This document shows positions 1-9,358 of a stretch of 64,000 bases of DNA, piece by piece (positions within the stretch are counted from its first letter, which is position 1; each line of letters begins with the position of its first letter). Under the pieces are notes generated by a model. It was not told the origin of the DNA and did no database searches. It saw only the letters and a list, made by a program, of their open reading frames with translations. Source of the stretch: Paenibacillus jilunlii (GTDB lineage: Bacteria > Bacillota > Bacilli > Paenibacillales > Paenibacillaceae); assembly GCF_900102965.1 (NCBI RefSeq), contig NZ_FNGM01000022.1, forward strand, positions 37,377 through 101,376. Reading direction: 5' to 3'. A program made the position numbers and the translations under genes.

Positions 1-729
1 ACCGTGATCGGTTATGCAATGGGTATCGTTCATTTCTCTACCGTGGGCAGCGCCTCGTGGGTCAGCATTGCCCGGCCCTTCTATTTCGGGTGGCCTGAAT
101 TCAGCATTACCGCCATCTTCACGATGATTATCGTCAACATCGTCTCTATGGTGGAATCAACGGGTGTGTATTTTGCCGTAGGCAAGGCTACGGACCAGCA
201 GGTGGAGCAGAAGCAAGTCGTGAATGGCTTGCGCTCCGAAGGGCTTGCAATCATGCTGGGCGGTCTGTTCAACGCCTTCCCGTATACGGCGTTTTCCCAG
301 AATGTCGGCCTGCTGTCGCTGACCCGCGTCAAGACGCGCAATGTTATTTTTGCGGCAGGCGGAATTATGGTTGTGCTCGGGCTGCTGCCCAAGCTGGCGG
401 CGCTGACGACCGTGGTACCGAATGCCGTGCTTGGCGGTGCGATGATTGTCATGTTCGGCTCCGTGGCGGCATCCGGGATGTCGATCCTTTCTGAGGTTGA
501 CCTGCGCAAGGACGGCAATCTGCTGATTGCGGCTTGCAGTATCGCTGTGGGACTGGGGTCAGCAGTGCTGCCCTCCATGTTCGACCAGCTGCCTGAATTC
601 GCCAGAATGCTGCTCCAGAATGGAATTGTCTCCGGCTCGCTGACCGCCATTATTCTGAATATCTTCCTCTCCAGAGCACAGGACAACGTTGCCCCTGCTG
701 CCGCAGCACCCGAAGTCCAAGTTAAGTAA
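1..729 (+). CDS. pbuX: Xanthine/uracil permease (NCS2 family), C-terminal part
   Basis: The reading frame is open from the first base, so the gene starts before the window; about 242 codons are present. The protein is a run of hydrophobic helices with the NCS2 pattern: a glycine-rich block around LGGLFNAFPYTAFSQNVGL followed by VPNAVLGGAMIVMFG. This is the substrate-site and C-terminal half of bacterial xanthine permeases, proton symporters of purine bases in the cytoplasmic membrane. The charged tail after the last helix ends at TAA 727-729 and is followed by a clear terminator. Assignment to NCS2 is secure; xanthine rather than uracil or another purine is inferred from similarity to PbuX. 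Confidence 0.85.
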   Translation, partial: TVIGYAMGIVHFSTVGSASWVSIARPFYFGWPEFSITAIFTMIIVNIVSMVESTGVYFAVGKATDQQVEQKQVVNGLRSEGLAIMLGGLFNAFPYTAFSQNVGLLSLTRVKTRNVIFAAGGIMVVLGLLPKLAALTTVVPNAVLGGAMIVMFGSVAASGMSILSEVDLRKDGNLLIAACSIAVGLGSAVLPSMFDQLPEFARMLLQNGIVSGSLTAIILNIFLSRAQDNVAPAAAAPEVQVK

Positions 730-764
730 AATATTGCAAGTCCTGAACGCTAAAAAGTTATTCT

Positions 765-800
765 GCCGATTCCGAAATATAATTGGAATCGGCTTTTTTT
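765..800 (+). terminator. Intrinsic terminator after the xanthine permease
   Basis: Nine-base perfect arms GCCGATTCC and GGAATCGGC enclose an 11-base loop, followed by seven T. It separates the permease from the downstream two-component genes. Confidence 0.9.
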
Positions 801-862
801 GCTTTATCTATTAAAGTGTTCCACGGTATAATTTGCTAATCGCGGATGAGAGGGGAGAGAGG

Positions 863-3800
863 ATGAAGAAATATTGGCAGAGTATTGCAGGCAGTCTCCT
901 GCTGGTTCTCATTCTTCCGCTGTTCTCGACCGTTCAACTGATAACGGATGCACAGCACAAGCCGGTTTTGCGGCAGGGACTCATGGATTTACGCGGTTGG
1001 GACTTTGGAGCGGATGGTCTGGTCAGGCTTAACGGGGAGTGGGAGTTCTACCGCAATAGGCTGCTTGAGCCCGGGGATTTCCAGCCGGGGCATGCGTCTC
1101 CGCCTGCTATCTCCACAATGATCAATGTCCCGGATAAGTGGAATGATTATATTTCCGCAAGAGGTAAAAGTACGGCTAAAGGCTATGCCACATACCGGAT
1201 GCAGGCCTTGATCACGCCGGGTGAAACCGTCGTTTACGGCCTGCGAACGAGTAATATCCGCACGGCAAGCAAAGTGTATATGAACGGCCAGGAAATCGGC
1301 AGCAGCGGTATTCCGTCCAGTTCTGTCTCCGCCGGCAAACAGAACAACATCCCTTATACGGGCTTTGCGTCTGTCACCGGGGACAGGCTGGAGATCATTG
1401 TGCAAGTGTCCAATTACAGCTACTCTTCGGGCGGGATTGTCCAGCCGGTCATCCTTGGAGACCAGACCGCCATTCTGAAGCACCGGGAATTTGCGCTGAT
1501 TGCGGATGGGGCGGCGATGTGCGGTTTTTTCATTCTATCCATATTTCTGCTGATGTTCTCCAGAGTCAGGGAAGGCCGGGGGATTACGCTGTATCTGGGT
1601 CTCTTCTGCATGTCGGCGTTCGTGTACATTCTGACCCACGGAGAAAAGCTGATTGCCTGCGGCCTGCCGGGCCTGCCTTATGAAATCGTACTAAAGCTGC
1701 AGTTAATCTCTTCCACGCTGGTCTACTATTATTTGCTCCGGTACGTGGCCAACTCCATTAATTATCCGATGCCCCAGGCTGTGATGAAGGCTTCGAAGTT
1801 CATTACTTCCCTGCTGCTGGTTATCGCGGTATGCGTACCTGCCTATTATTTCAGCTTCCTGGAGGCTCTGCTGCTCACCTGGGGTTCTGTCAGCCTCAGC
1901 TTTGTGCTTTATGTCATGGTCAAGGGCACCAAGCAGCAGCCCAAGAATACGTTTCTCATGATGGTCAGCATTGAGAGTCTGAGCGTGGTGATCCTGTATT
2001 ATCTGATTAGCTTATCGAGTATACACCTCAGCTATAATGTAATTTCTTATGAAATCATCCTGTTCGGGTTCGTACAGGCCATAATGATGACCCGAAAATA
2101 CAAGTCCTCATTTCTTGAGGTAGAGCAGCTGTCCCGCCGTTTGGTTACCCTGGATGGCCTGAAGGACGATTTCATGGCGGATACCTCATATGAACTGCGC
2201 AAGCCGCTGCAGGGCATTGTGAATATGGCCCAGACACTGGCTGATGGCGCTTCAGGAGCTTTAAATCCGCAGCAAAAGGAACAGCTGTCCATGATTGTTT
2301 CGACGGGAAAACGCCTGGGCTCGTTAATCAACGACATGTCGGATTTCGCCAAGCTGAACCACGGGGATTTGTTTCTGAAGCGGCAGGCGGTGGATTTGCG
2401 TATGGTTGCGTCCTCTGTCCTGGAGGTTACCAGCCACATATCCGCAAGGAGGGGCCTGGAGTTCAGGCTGGAGCTGCCGGAGCCGCTGCCGCTGCTGGAG
2501 ACGGACGAGGAACGTCTGTCGCAGATTCTGTTCAATCTGTTGGCAAATGCCGTGAACCATACCCATAAAGGTGTGATAACACTCTCTGCCAAGGTTAAAG
2601 AAGAGTATGTGGCCGTCATCGTGGCGGATACCGGACAGGGGATTGCCCCTGAGCGTCTGGGAACGATCTTTGATGCCTATGATCCAAAGGCCGCGGATGC
2701 CAAAAAAACCTATCATGGGCTCGGTCTGGGCCTCGGCATTACCCAGAAGCTGGTGGAGCTGAACGGCGGAAGTATTGAAGTGCAGTCTACCCCCGGGGAA
2801 GGTTCGGAATTTACCTTTACACTGCCGATATTAAAGGAGAGAACGGCCTTTACGGATCAGGAGGTTCTGGAGCCTACGGGATGGGAGTCTGCAGCCGCTA
2901 TGGAAATGGCAAGCGGGCTGCCCGATCTCCCTGGCGGAGAAGAAAGCTGCTTCATACTGATCGTCGATAATGATCCCGTCAACCGCCAGGTGCTGGCTAA
3001 TGCGCTGCGTCTGGAGAATCATACAGTCATCACAGCGGAGAGCGGTCCCGAAGCGCTTCTGCAAATGCGGGACTTTCCTGAACTGGATCTGATTATTACC
3101 GATTGGGTCATGCCCGGTATGTCCGGCTTTGTATTATGCAAGGCGATCCGCGAACGGTTTATCCTGTCGGAGCTGCCCATTCTGGTGCTTACAGCCAGCA
3201 ACCGGCCGGAAGATATCCAGGCGGCCTTTGAGGCGGGCGCCAATGATTACCTGAGTACACCGGTAGAGCTTCGTGAATTCAAGGCGCGTGTGCGTACGCT
3301 GCTGGATATGCGCAAATCCATCCGCACCTCGGTACAGACAGAAATCGCTTTTCTGCAGGCCCAGATCAAGCCGCATTTTCTGTACAATGCGCTGAATGCC
3401 ATTATCTCGGTCTGTCCCGATGATCCTGATATGGCCACGGAGCTGCTCTTGGATCTAAGCCAGTATCTGCGCAGCAGCTTCGACTTCCAGAACCGCGGAC
3501 AGACCGTGCCGATCGGGAAAGAGCTGAAGCTGGTAAGATCATACCTTGCCCTGGAAAAAGCACGCTTTGATGACCGCCTCAACATTGTTTTTGATCTGCC
3601 GCAGGATACGATGGCGCTGGTGCCGCCGCTCTCCATTCAACCGATTGTGGAGAATGCCGTGAACCACGGACTGATGCAGAAGGAATCCGGCGGTACCTTG
3701 ACCCTGTCCATCAGAGAGCTTCCCCGGCATCTGGTTGTTGCCGTAACGGATGACGGCGTCGGCATGCCGCAGGAGCGGATCGCTGAGATTTTGTCGGAAG

Positions 3801-3946
3801 AGCGGACCGAAGGGGGCATCGGCCTCCGCAACATCCAGCGCCGGCTGCTCAAAATGTACGGGGCAGGTCTGTCTGTCATAAGCGTGCCGGACCAGGGAAC
3901 GACGATTTCTTATACCATACCGAGAACGGGCACAACCCGAGAATAG
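863..3946 (+). CDS. Large hybrid sensor kinase: DISM receptor, 7TM, HisKA-like, REC and LytS-type kinase
   Basis: About 1,027 residues. The order seen is an N-terminal membrane anchor, an extracellular 7TMR-DISM-like domain (about 45-190), seven membrane helices (about 200-410), a HisKA/HATPase module (435-660; N and G boxes present), a receiver domain (about 690-805; phospho-acceptor Asp 747) and a LytS/YesM-type module with PHFLYN (His 838) and a second ATPase (about 920-1020). The start at ATG 863 has AGGGGAGAGAGG just before it. A TTG at 833 in the same frame overlaps the likely -10 box TATAAT (827-832), so it is unlikely. Two key residues are abnormal: the first kinase's His is Tyr 443, and the receiver's conserved Lys is Thr 799. 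Signalling probably runs through His 838 to the response regulator 23 bp downstream. The ligand is unknown. Confidence 0.88.
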   Translation: MKKYWQSIAGSLLLVLILPLFSTVQLITDAQHKPVLRQGLMDLRGWDFGADGLVRLNGEWEFYRNRLLEPGDFQPGHASPPAISTMINVPDKWNDYISARGKSTAKGYATYRMQALITPGETVVYGLRTSNIRTASKVYMNGQEIGSSGIPSSSVSAGKQNNIPYTGFASVTGDRLEIIVQVSNYSYSSGGIVQPVILGDQTAILKHREFALIADGAAMCGFFILSIFLLMFSRVREGRGITLYLGLFCMSAFVYILTHGEKLIACGLPGLPYEIVLKLQLISSTLVYYYLLRYVANSINYPMPQAVMKASKFITSLLLVIAVCVPAYYFSFLEALLLTWGSVSLSFVLYVMVKGTKQQPKNTFLMMVSIESLSVVILYYLISLSSIHLSYNVISYEIILFGFVQAIMMTRKYKSSFLEVEQLSRRLVTLDGLKDDFMADTSYELRKPLQGIVNMAQTLADGASGALNPQQKEQLSMIVSTGKRLGSLINDMSDFAKLNHGDLFLKRQAVDLRMVASSVLEVTSHISARRGLEFRLELPEPLPLLETDEERLSQILFNLLANAVNHTHKGVITLSAKVKEEYVAVIVADTGQGIAPERLGTIFDAYDPKAADAKKTYHGLGLGLGITQKLVELNGGSIEVQSTPGEGSEFTFTLPILKERTAFTDQEVLEPTGWESAAAMEMASGLPDLPGGEESCFILIVDNDPVNRQVLANALRLENHTVITAESGPEALLQMRDFPELDLIITDWVMPGMSGFVLCKAIRERFILSELPILVLTASNRPEDIQAAFEAGANDYLSTPVELREFKARVRTLLDMRKSIRTSVQTEIAFLQAQIKPHFLYNALNAIISVCPDDPDMATELLLDLSQYLRSSFDFQNRGQTVPIGKELKLVRSYLALEKARFDDRLNIVFDLPQDTMALVPPLSIQPIVENAVNHGLMQKESGGTLTLSIRELPRHLVVAVTDDGVGMPQERIAEILSEERTEGGIGLRNIQRRLLKMYGAGLSVISVPDQGTTISYTIPRTGTTRE

Positions 3947-3969
3947 GAAACAAGAGGTGAATCCGGCCC

Positions 3970-5094
3970 ATGAAGGCAATATTGATCGATGATGAGAAAC
4001 CTGCGCTTCAGCACCTTGAACGTCTGCTGGCCAAGGATGGACGGCTGGAGATCAGCGGAAAGTATACCTCGGCACGGCTGGGCCTGCAGCACCTGCAGCA
4101 GGAGCGGGCCGATATTGTCTTTCTCGATATCGGCATGCCGGAGATGAACGGGCTTGAGGCCGCGGAGCATATCGCGGTCCTGGACCGTAGTATCCGTGTC
4201 GTCTACATTACTGCCTATAGCGAGTATGCTATTGAGGCTTTTGAGCTGAACGCGATTGATTACCTGCTGAAGCCGGTAACCTCCCAGCGGTTAGGCAAAA
4301 CGCTGGAGCGGCTGGAGAGCTATGAGAAGCAGTCCGTGAGGGAAACGGAGCCCGCTGCTGAAGCGCGGGCCCTCTCTATTCTCGGCTTCAAGCGGCTGGA
4401 ATTTCTGGATACCGGGGAACCTGGAAGGAAGCTGCAGTGGCGGACCAGCAAAGCGCAGCAGGTTTTTGCCCTGCTGCTCCATAATCACGGGCAATGGATG
4501 CTCAAGGATACCATTGTTGATCTGGTCTGGCCGGACTTCGGGCCGGAGAAGGCGGTAACCAATCTGCATACGACAGTCTATCATATCCGCAAGCTGCTGA
4601 AGAACTGGGGCATGGACGTGCTTGTCGAGTTCTCGCAGGAACGTTACCGTCTAACCTATAAGAACGTGTCTTACGATGTGGAGGAATTCGTGCGGGGGTG
4701 GCGTGGAACTCCTGTGGAGACCGATCAGGAATGGGCCAGCCGGGAAAAGGTGCTGTCCTTGTACCGGGGGGACTATCTTGCCGAGAATCATTATGACTGG
4801 GCCGAGCCGAAGCGCAAGGAGCTGCAGACCGCCTATCTGCAGATGGCTCTTCGTTCTGCGGAATACGAATTGGGCTCAGCCCGGCCGCGTGAGGCATTGG
4901 CCCGCCTGATTTCCCTGCAGGAGATCGATCCGTATTCGGAGGATATTTGCCGGCTGGCCCTGCGGAGTTATGCCGACCTGGGTGATTTTATCGGATTCAG
5001 GAAACACTACGAGAAATACAAGGCCCTGCTGTATAGCGAGCTTGGCGTCCATCCCGGCAGCCTTATAGACAGCTGGGTCCAGAGAGTATTGTAG
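3970..5094 (+). CDS. Response regulator with REC, winged-helix and BTAD (SARP-like) domains
   Basis: 374 residues. The receiver domain covers about 1-120, with phospho-acceptor Asp 53 in FLDIGMPEMNG and conserved Lys 101 in LLKPV. A winged-helix DNA-binding domain follows (about 130-235). The C-terminal half is helical and TPR-like, as in bacterial transcriptional activation (BTAD) domains of SARP-type regulators. AGAGGTGA precedes the ATG. The gene lies 23 bp after the hybrid kinase and is very likely its partner. Targets are unknown; the adjacent MFS pump is a candidate because no terminator is seen between them. Confidence 0.88.
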   Translation: MKAILIDDEKPALQHLERLLAKDGRLEISGKYTSARLGLQHLQQERADIVFLDIGMPEMNGLEAAEHIAVLDRSIRVVYITAYSEYAIEAFELNAIDYLLKPVTSQRLGKTLERLESYEKQSVRETEPAAEARALSILGFKRLEFLDTGEPGRKLQWRTSKAQQVFALLLHNHGQWMLKDTIVDLVWPDFGPEKAVTNLHTTVYHIRKLLKNWGMDVLVEFSQERYRLTYKNVSYDVEEFVRGWRGTPVETDQEWASREKVLSLYRGDYLAENHYDWAEPKRKELQTAYLQMALRSAEYELGSARPREALARLISLQEIDPYSEDICRLALRSYADLGDFIGFRKHYEKYKALLYSELGVHPGSLIDSWVQRVL

Positions 5095-5173
5095 AATATA
5101 TTGCCAATAATATTGCAAGAGCATAGAATTTAGTGGAGCCATGCCAGATAATATAGATAGGGATGGAGTAAGA

Positions 5174-6523
5174 ATGAATGACAAAGTCGTAATGCCGCTA
5201 TGGACCTTCTGCCTCTTTATCGTTGTGATGAACACCACTATGTTCAATGTCTCGCTGCCCACAATTATTCAAGATCTGCATATTTCCGCCGATCTGGGAT
5301 CGTGGGTGATCTCCAGCTATTCTATCGGCTATGCCCTGTCTACGGTGATCTACAGCAGACTATCCGATCTGGTGCCCATCCGCAGGCTGCTGACGGTCGG
5401 CCTGACTACGCTGGGTCTGGCTTCGGTAACCGGGCTGTTTGCGCACAGCTTCAATGTTCTGCTTATTACGCGGATTCTCCAATCCGCAGGCGCCGGAGTG
5501 ATGGCTGGCCTTGGACTGGTGCTCGCCAGCCGGTATGTGCCCGTGGCCAGACGCGGTGCCGCCATCGCCATGATTTCAGTCGGAAGCGCTATGGCTTTCG
5601 GTCTGGGACCGATCGCAGGCGGCCTTATCAGCCAATATTTTGGCTGGAACGGGTTGTTTGGCATTACCTGCCTGGTGCTGCTTGTTCTGCCGGTGCTGCT
5701 GTACTTGCTGCCCAAGGAGCAGCACCAGGCGGCGGTCTTTGATCTGTACGGAGCAGCGCTGACGGTTATCAATGCCGGGAGCCTGCTTGTGGCTGTAACC
5801 AGCCAATCCTACATATGGCTTGCGGTGAGTGCCGTGTCTTTTGGGATTCATGCCGTACATCTCCGCAAAGCCCGGGATTCCTTCATTAATCCCAAGCTGC
5901 TCCAAATGCCCGGGTATCTGAAGCTGACCGCCATCGGCTTCAGTATTTTGGTGCTGAACCTGGGTAATTTATTTCTGATGCCGCTTGCACTGGCCAATCT
6001 ATTCCATCAATCGGCGCTGATGATCGGGCTGTATATTGCCCCCGGTGCCATTGTATCGGCATTTCTGACCCGTTTTGTCGGCCGCTGGATTGACCGGTAC
6101 GGAAATTTGCGCTTTCTGCTGATTGGCCACGGGGTGCTGGCCGCTGTCCTGGCTGTCTTTGCACTGGAGCTGCCGGCATCACCGCTCGTGCTCTTGTTCG
6201 GGTACCTGTGCTTCTCGCCGGCTTTTTCGGCAACCATGGCTTCCCTGAATAATGAGGCCTCCGGCATATTGCCGCGCACCTGGATCGGGTCAGGGATGGG
6301 GCTGCTGCAGCTGATCCAGTTCTTCGGCGGATCGGTCTCCGTTGCCGTCTGCGGATTGCTGCTGCATGCCCAGCGGACACTGGCGCCAGCGGGCGCTTAC
6401 CGCAATGTCTATGGCCTTCTGCTTGCGGTAAGTCTGTGTTCCCTGAGCCTGGTGCTTTTATATCGGCGCTCCCGATGGATGGAGTTGAAACGAAATGGCG
6501 CTAAGAGCGTATCAGAAGCATAA
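5174..6523 (+). CDS. MFS transporter, DHA2-like drug efflux type
   Basis: About 449 residues of mostly hydrophobic helices. Family signatures are the N-terminal LPTIIQDL segment, the loop between helices 2 and 3, and a GxGPxxGG motif (GLGPIAGGLI) in helix 5, typical of proton-driven efflux pumps. Two starts are possible: ATG 5141 (TGGAG upstream) and ATG 5174 (GGATGGAG upstream). The second starts nearer the first helix and is preferred. Substrate unknown. The gene follows the two-component pair by about 80 bp and runs directly into the next genes with almost no gap. Confidence 0.85.
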   Translation: MNDKVVMPLWTFCLFIVVMNTTMFNVSLPTIIQDLHISADLGSWVISSYSIGYALSTVIYSRLSDLVPIRRLLTVGLTTLGLASVTGLFAHSFNVLLITRILQSAGAGVMAGLGLVLASRYVPVARRGAAIAMISVGSAMAFGLGPIAGGLISQYFGWNGLFGITCLVLLVLPVLLYLLPKEQHQAAVFDLYGAALTVINAGSLLVAVTSQSYIWLAVSAVSFGIHAVHLRKARDSFINPKLLQMPGYLKLTAIGFSILVLNLGNLFLMPLALANLFHQSALMIGLYIAPGAIVSAFLTRFVGRWIDRYGNLRFLLIGHGVLAAVLAVFALELPASPLVLLFGYLCFSPAFSATMASLNNEASGILPRTWIGSGMGLLQLIQFFGGSVSVAVCGLLLHAQRTLAPAGAYRNVYGLLLAVSLCSLSLVLLYRRSRWMELKRNGAKSVSEA

Positions 6524-6549
6524 TAGTGATCAGGAAGGATGAGGAAAAA

Positions 6550-6768
6550 GTGGATACTGGAATGAATGTGATTCTGTTTGAAAAGATGCCGGAAGGCGAA
6601 CTGCGTGTCATTGAGGAGCGCACCTGGAGCATGAACATGGTTGCGGCTCTGGAGCATGTCAATTATATTGTGGTTGGCAGCCGGGAGTATGAAGCCGTGG
6701 AAGGGCGGCTGAATGTGGATGCGGGAAAGCTTGAGCTCCTGCTCGTCCCTATGCGCACAGAAGAATAA
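6550..6768 (+). CDS. Small hypothetical protein
   Basis: About 72 residues, unrecognised. It is short, acidic, probably soluble and beta-rich, with no membrane segment. GTG 6550 is chosen because GAGG lies 6 bp before it. ATG 6562 is the alternative but has no ribosome site; GTG 6526 just after the MFS stop is less likely. It sits between the MFS gene and the YgiB-like gene in an unbroken run of plus-strand genes, so it is likely co-transcribed with them. Confidence 0.55.
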   Translation: MDTGMNVILFEKMPEGELRVIEERTWSMNMVAALEHVNYIVVGSREYEAVEGRLNVDAGKLELLLVPMRTEE

Positions 6769-6790
6769 GGTCAGAGAGGAGGGTCTCAAA

Positions 6791-7504
6791 TTGGCACAAG
6801 ATGAACAAGCAAAGGAACCAGCGAAAGAACCAGTGAAAGAATCGGCGGCATCCAGACTATTCACCCCGGACGGCAAACCAATCCGGGTATTGTCTACGTC
6901 GCTGGGCATTGCCCTGCTGGCCAATGCTTTATTTATTCCGGGGGGAGCCGGTGCAGCAGGCGGCAGCTCTGAGGAACCGACACTGGTGTCCTGGTCCACG
7001 GAGGAAGTCAAAGCTTATTTTGACAAGAATGTAGACTGGAATATCCCTTACCCGGAAGAAAATGCCGGAGAGGTGCTGCAGGAAGGACAAGGAGTAGTCA
7101 CCTCAGGCGGAACAACGGTAATCAACAATTACGGCGGCTATAATTCCGGCTTCGGCTGGGACGATCTGCTGCTGTACCACATGTTGTTCAACAGCGGCTC
7201 ATTTTATTCATCAAGAAGCTGGTACAATGACCGCCCAACTTATTATGGCGGCACACGGACTAAGTACAAGGCACCAAGCTATAACAGCGGCAGCTTTCAG
7301 AACAAACCTGTAGCCGGTTCAGTGGTTAAGCCCCGTACCTCCACCTCGTCCACCGGCTCGATCACCAGAAGGAACACTTCGAGCAAGGCAGGCGGAGTCG
7401 GCGGCAAATCCAGTGGTCTGGGCTCGTCCAAGAGCGGCAGCTCCAGCAGCAAATCAGGCTCTGTCTCGAGATCAGGCTCCGGCAAAAGCGGTTTTGGCGG
7501 ATGA
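6791..7504 (+). CDS. YgiB/YjfM-like (DUF1190-like) Ser/Gly-rich protein
   Basis: About 237 residues from a TTG start with AGAGGAGGG ahead of it. A Lys/Glu-rich N-terminus precedes one hydrophobic segment (about 30-55). Then come a Tyr/Gly-rich stretch and a long Ser/Gly/Lys-rich low-complexity tail ending in GFGG. E. coli YgiB and YjfM have the same layout: anchor, aromatic-Gly middle, Ser-rich tail ending in Gly. They likewise sit next to the ATP-grasp genes ygiC and yjfC. The stop overlaps the next start (ATGA), which indicates translational coupling. Assignment rests on layout and neighbourhood more than on motifs. The tail could be the acceptor for the neighbouring ligase, which is inference. 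Confidence 0.6.
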   Translation: MAQDEQAKEPAKEPVKESAASRLFTPDGKPIRVLSTSLGIALLANALFIPGGAGAAGGSSEEPTLVSWSTEEVKAYFDKNVDWNIPYPEENAGEVLQEGQGVVTSGGTTVINNYGGYNSGFGWDDLLLYHMLFNSGSFYSSRSWYNDRPTYYGGTRTKYKAPSYNSGSFQNKPVAGSVVKPRTSTSSTGSITRRNTSSKAGGVGGKSSGLGSSKSGSSSSKSGSVSRSGSGKSGFGG

Positions 7505-8724
7505 GCCCTGCAGACAGCGTCTTTGAATACCTTGACCAGTCGGGACTGGAACGGGCACCCCGTGTAGAACAGCTGCATAAGCTTGGATTTACCTGGGCTG
7601 ATCTGGAAGATGAGGAATACTGGCTCGACGCGGTGGCCGTGATGCGCGGCGAGACTTATAAGGAGCTTGAGGAGGCTTCCGTTAAGCTCTGGAGCATCCT
7701 TGACAAGGCCGTCCGCTATGTGCACCGGCGGCATGATTTGTATGATTTGCTGGGCATTCCTCCGGTACTGTGGCAGATGCTGGACGACACTCCGCTGCCG
7801 GAGCCGGGGCTGATCAGCCGGTACGCCAGATTCGATTTCGCGGTAGCCGGCGACGGCACGATCAAGCTGCTGGAGCTGAATGCGGATACACCAACCGGCT
7901 ATGTAGAAGCATCCATTGCTACGCCTTGGATTTGCGGGCAAGCCGGTATTTCAAGCCGGAACAATGGAATGAAGGAACAGCTGGCAGCTGCCTGGGGCAT
8001 CGAACAGCCGGATACGGCAGCTTGTGTCGCTTACGGGACCCATCAGGAGGATTCCGGAACGATTGAGGCGCTGGTGGCGCACAGCGGTCTGGATATCCGC
8101 TGCGTCGACTGTCTGGATCTGTGGATCGACGAAGGAACGGTCAGGGATGCGGAGAACCGGATCATCAAGCGGATGTTCGCCCTCTATCCGAAGGAATGGA
8201 TGGCGGTGGACGATGGCGGCGAGGCGCTTGCCTACGCCATTGAGAGCGGACAGCTTCAGCTGTTCAACGGCCCGCACAGCATCCTGCTGCAGTCCAAGGG
8301 GCTGATCGCCGCCGTATGGGGAATGTATGAGCTGGGGCTGCTCTTCAGCGAGGAGGAACGCCGGGCGATAGCCAGCTACATTCTCCCAACCTACAACAAG
8401 CCGGTATTCTCCGGCAGCTTTGTGTCCAAGTCCGTCTTCGGCCGTGAAGGCGGCTCGGTGCGGATCTTCGATGACAGCGGGGCGCTGGAGCTGGCCGATG
8501 AGGATGGCTTCGACAGCAGTGTGCTGTTCCCGACGGTATATCAGAAGCGGGCAGAGCTGGCCCGTATCCAAACCCCGGAAGGGGAGCTTCACCTGCTGAC
8601 CGGCATGTTCGTGATCAACGGCGTGCCTTGCGGGCTTTTGGGCCGCGCAGGCGGGCCGATTACAGGCAACGCCAGCCATTTTATCGCGTTAGGAGTGAGA
8701 GGGCTTGAAGATGAACAAGGATAG
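7501..8724 (+). CDS. yjfC: Glutathionylspermidine synthase-like ATP-grasp ligase (YjfC/YgiC family)
   Basis: 407 residues. The region around 115-140 reads DFAVAGDGTIKLLELNADTP, the conserved nucleotide/acceptor segment of glutathionylspermidine synthase C-terminal domains. The C-terminal part carries the further ATP-grasp strands, ending near the usual family length of about 390. There is no N-terminal amidase domain, as in YjfC and YgiC. Such enzymes form an amide bond from a carboxylate and an amine with ATP; the substrates of this subgroup are not established. The start overlaps the previous stop, and the end overlaps the lipoprotein start. Confidence 0.85.
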   Translation: MSPADSVFEYLDQSGLERAPRVEQLHKLGFTWADLEDEEYWLDAVAVMRGETYKELEEASVKLWSILDKAVRYVHRRHDLYDLLGIPPVLWQMLDDTPLPEPGLISRYARFDFAVAGDGTIKLLELNADTPTGYVEASIATPWICGQAGISSRNNGMKEQLAAAWGIEQPDTAACVAYGTHQEDSGTIEALVAHSGLDIRCVDCLDLWIDEGTVRDAENRIIKRMFALYPKEWMAVDDGGEALAYAIESGQLQLFNGPHSILLQSKGLIAAVWGMYELGLLFSEEERRAIASYILPTYNKPVFSGSFVSKSVFGREGGSVRIFDDSGALELADEDGFDSSVLFPTVYQKRAELARIQTPEGELHLLTGMFVINGVPCGLLGRAGGPITGNASHFIALGVRGLEDEQG

Positions 8725-9358
8725 TAACCGATGGAGCAGCAAGATTCGTGCTGGAGCAGTTCTTGGCATGCTGTTGATGGCAGTGCTGCTGCTTGGCGCA
8801 TGTTCCGGCAACTCGGACAGTGTATTTCATACAGATACGGAGACGACCGACAGCGTATCGCGCGTGCCGTGGGACTACCGGGTGGTGGAAGGTACGGTGG
8901 GGGACCTTATCGGCAGCGATATGACGGTACTGCCGGACAATGAGCTGCTTCCGAACGACGGCAATTATGCCACCGGCGACAAGATATGGACCCTGCAGTT
9001 TATGGATGCCGAACTGGTAACCGATGCGGACCAGAAGAATGATATCCGCTTGTCTTCCTGGTCCACGATCAAATCGTATGCAAGCCAGAAGGCCGCTGCC
9101 GAAGATTTGACCCGTCTGAAGGTGTCCATTACGACGGATGTGGATCTTGTCGGGGTATACAAGACAGAGTACAAGAACAAAACAAGAAATTTTGCCGTGG
9201 TTGAGCTGCCTTCCGGCAACCGGATCAAGCAGCCGATCGATGATAAGCGGTATAAGGCGCTGGAGAAACAAAAGAAAGCCTCCGTGGTGCTGGAGGAAGT
9301 GCATGATTTCGCCGATTATGATTCGGCCTACGCAAAATTCCGGGGGTGGGCAAATTGA
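8711..9358 (+). CDS. Lipoprotein of unknown function in the yjf-like locus
   Basis: About 215 residues. A basic N-terminus, a hydrophobic core and lipobox LGAC predict a lipid-anchored protein on the outer face of the membrane. The rest is hydrophilic and of mixed composition, with no motif recognised. ATG 8711 has AGAGGG 7 bp upstream; TTG 8705 with AGGAG is an alternative. It overlaps the end of the ATP-grasp gene and the start of the DUF350 gene, so all three are probably translated together and act in one envelope-associated process. Confidence 0.7.
   Translation: MNKDSNRWSSKIRAGAVLGMLLMAVLLLGACSGNSDSVFHTDTETTDSVSRVPWDYRVVEGTVGDLIGSDMTVLPDNELLPNDGNYATGDKIWTLQFMDAELVTDADQKNDIRLSSWSTIKSYASQKAAAEDLTRLKVSITTDVDLVGVYKTEYKNKTRNFAVVELPSGNRIKQPIDDKRYKALEKQKKASVVLEEVHDFADYDSAYAKFRGWAN

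Noticed and set aside
81..686. 201-codon minus-strand frame
   Set aside because: It lies antisense to the permease and has no domain or ribosome site.
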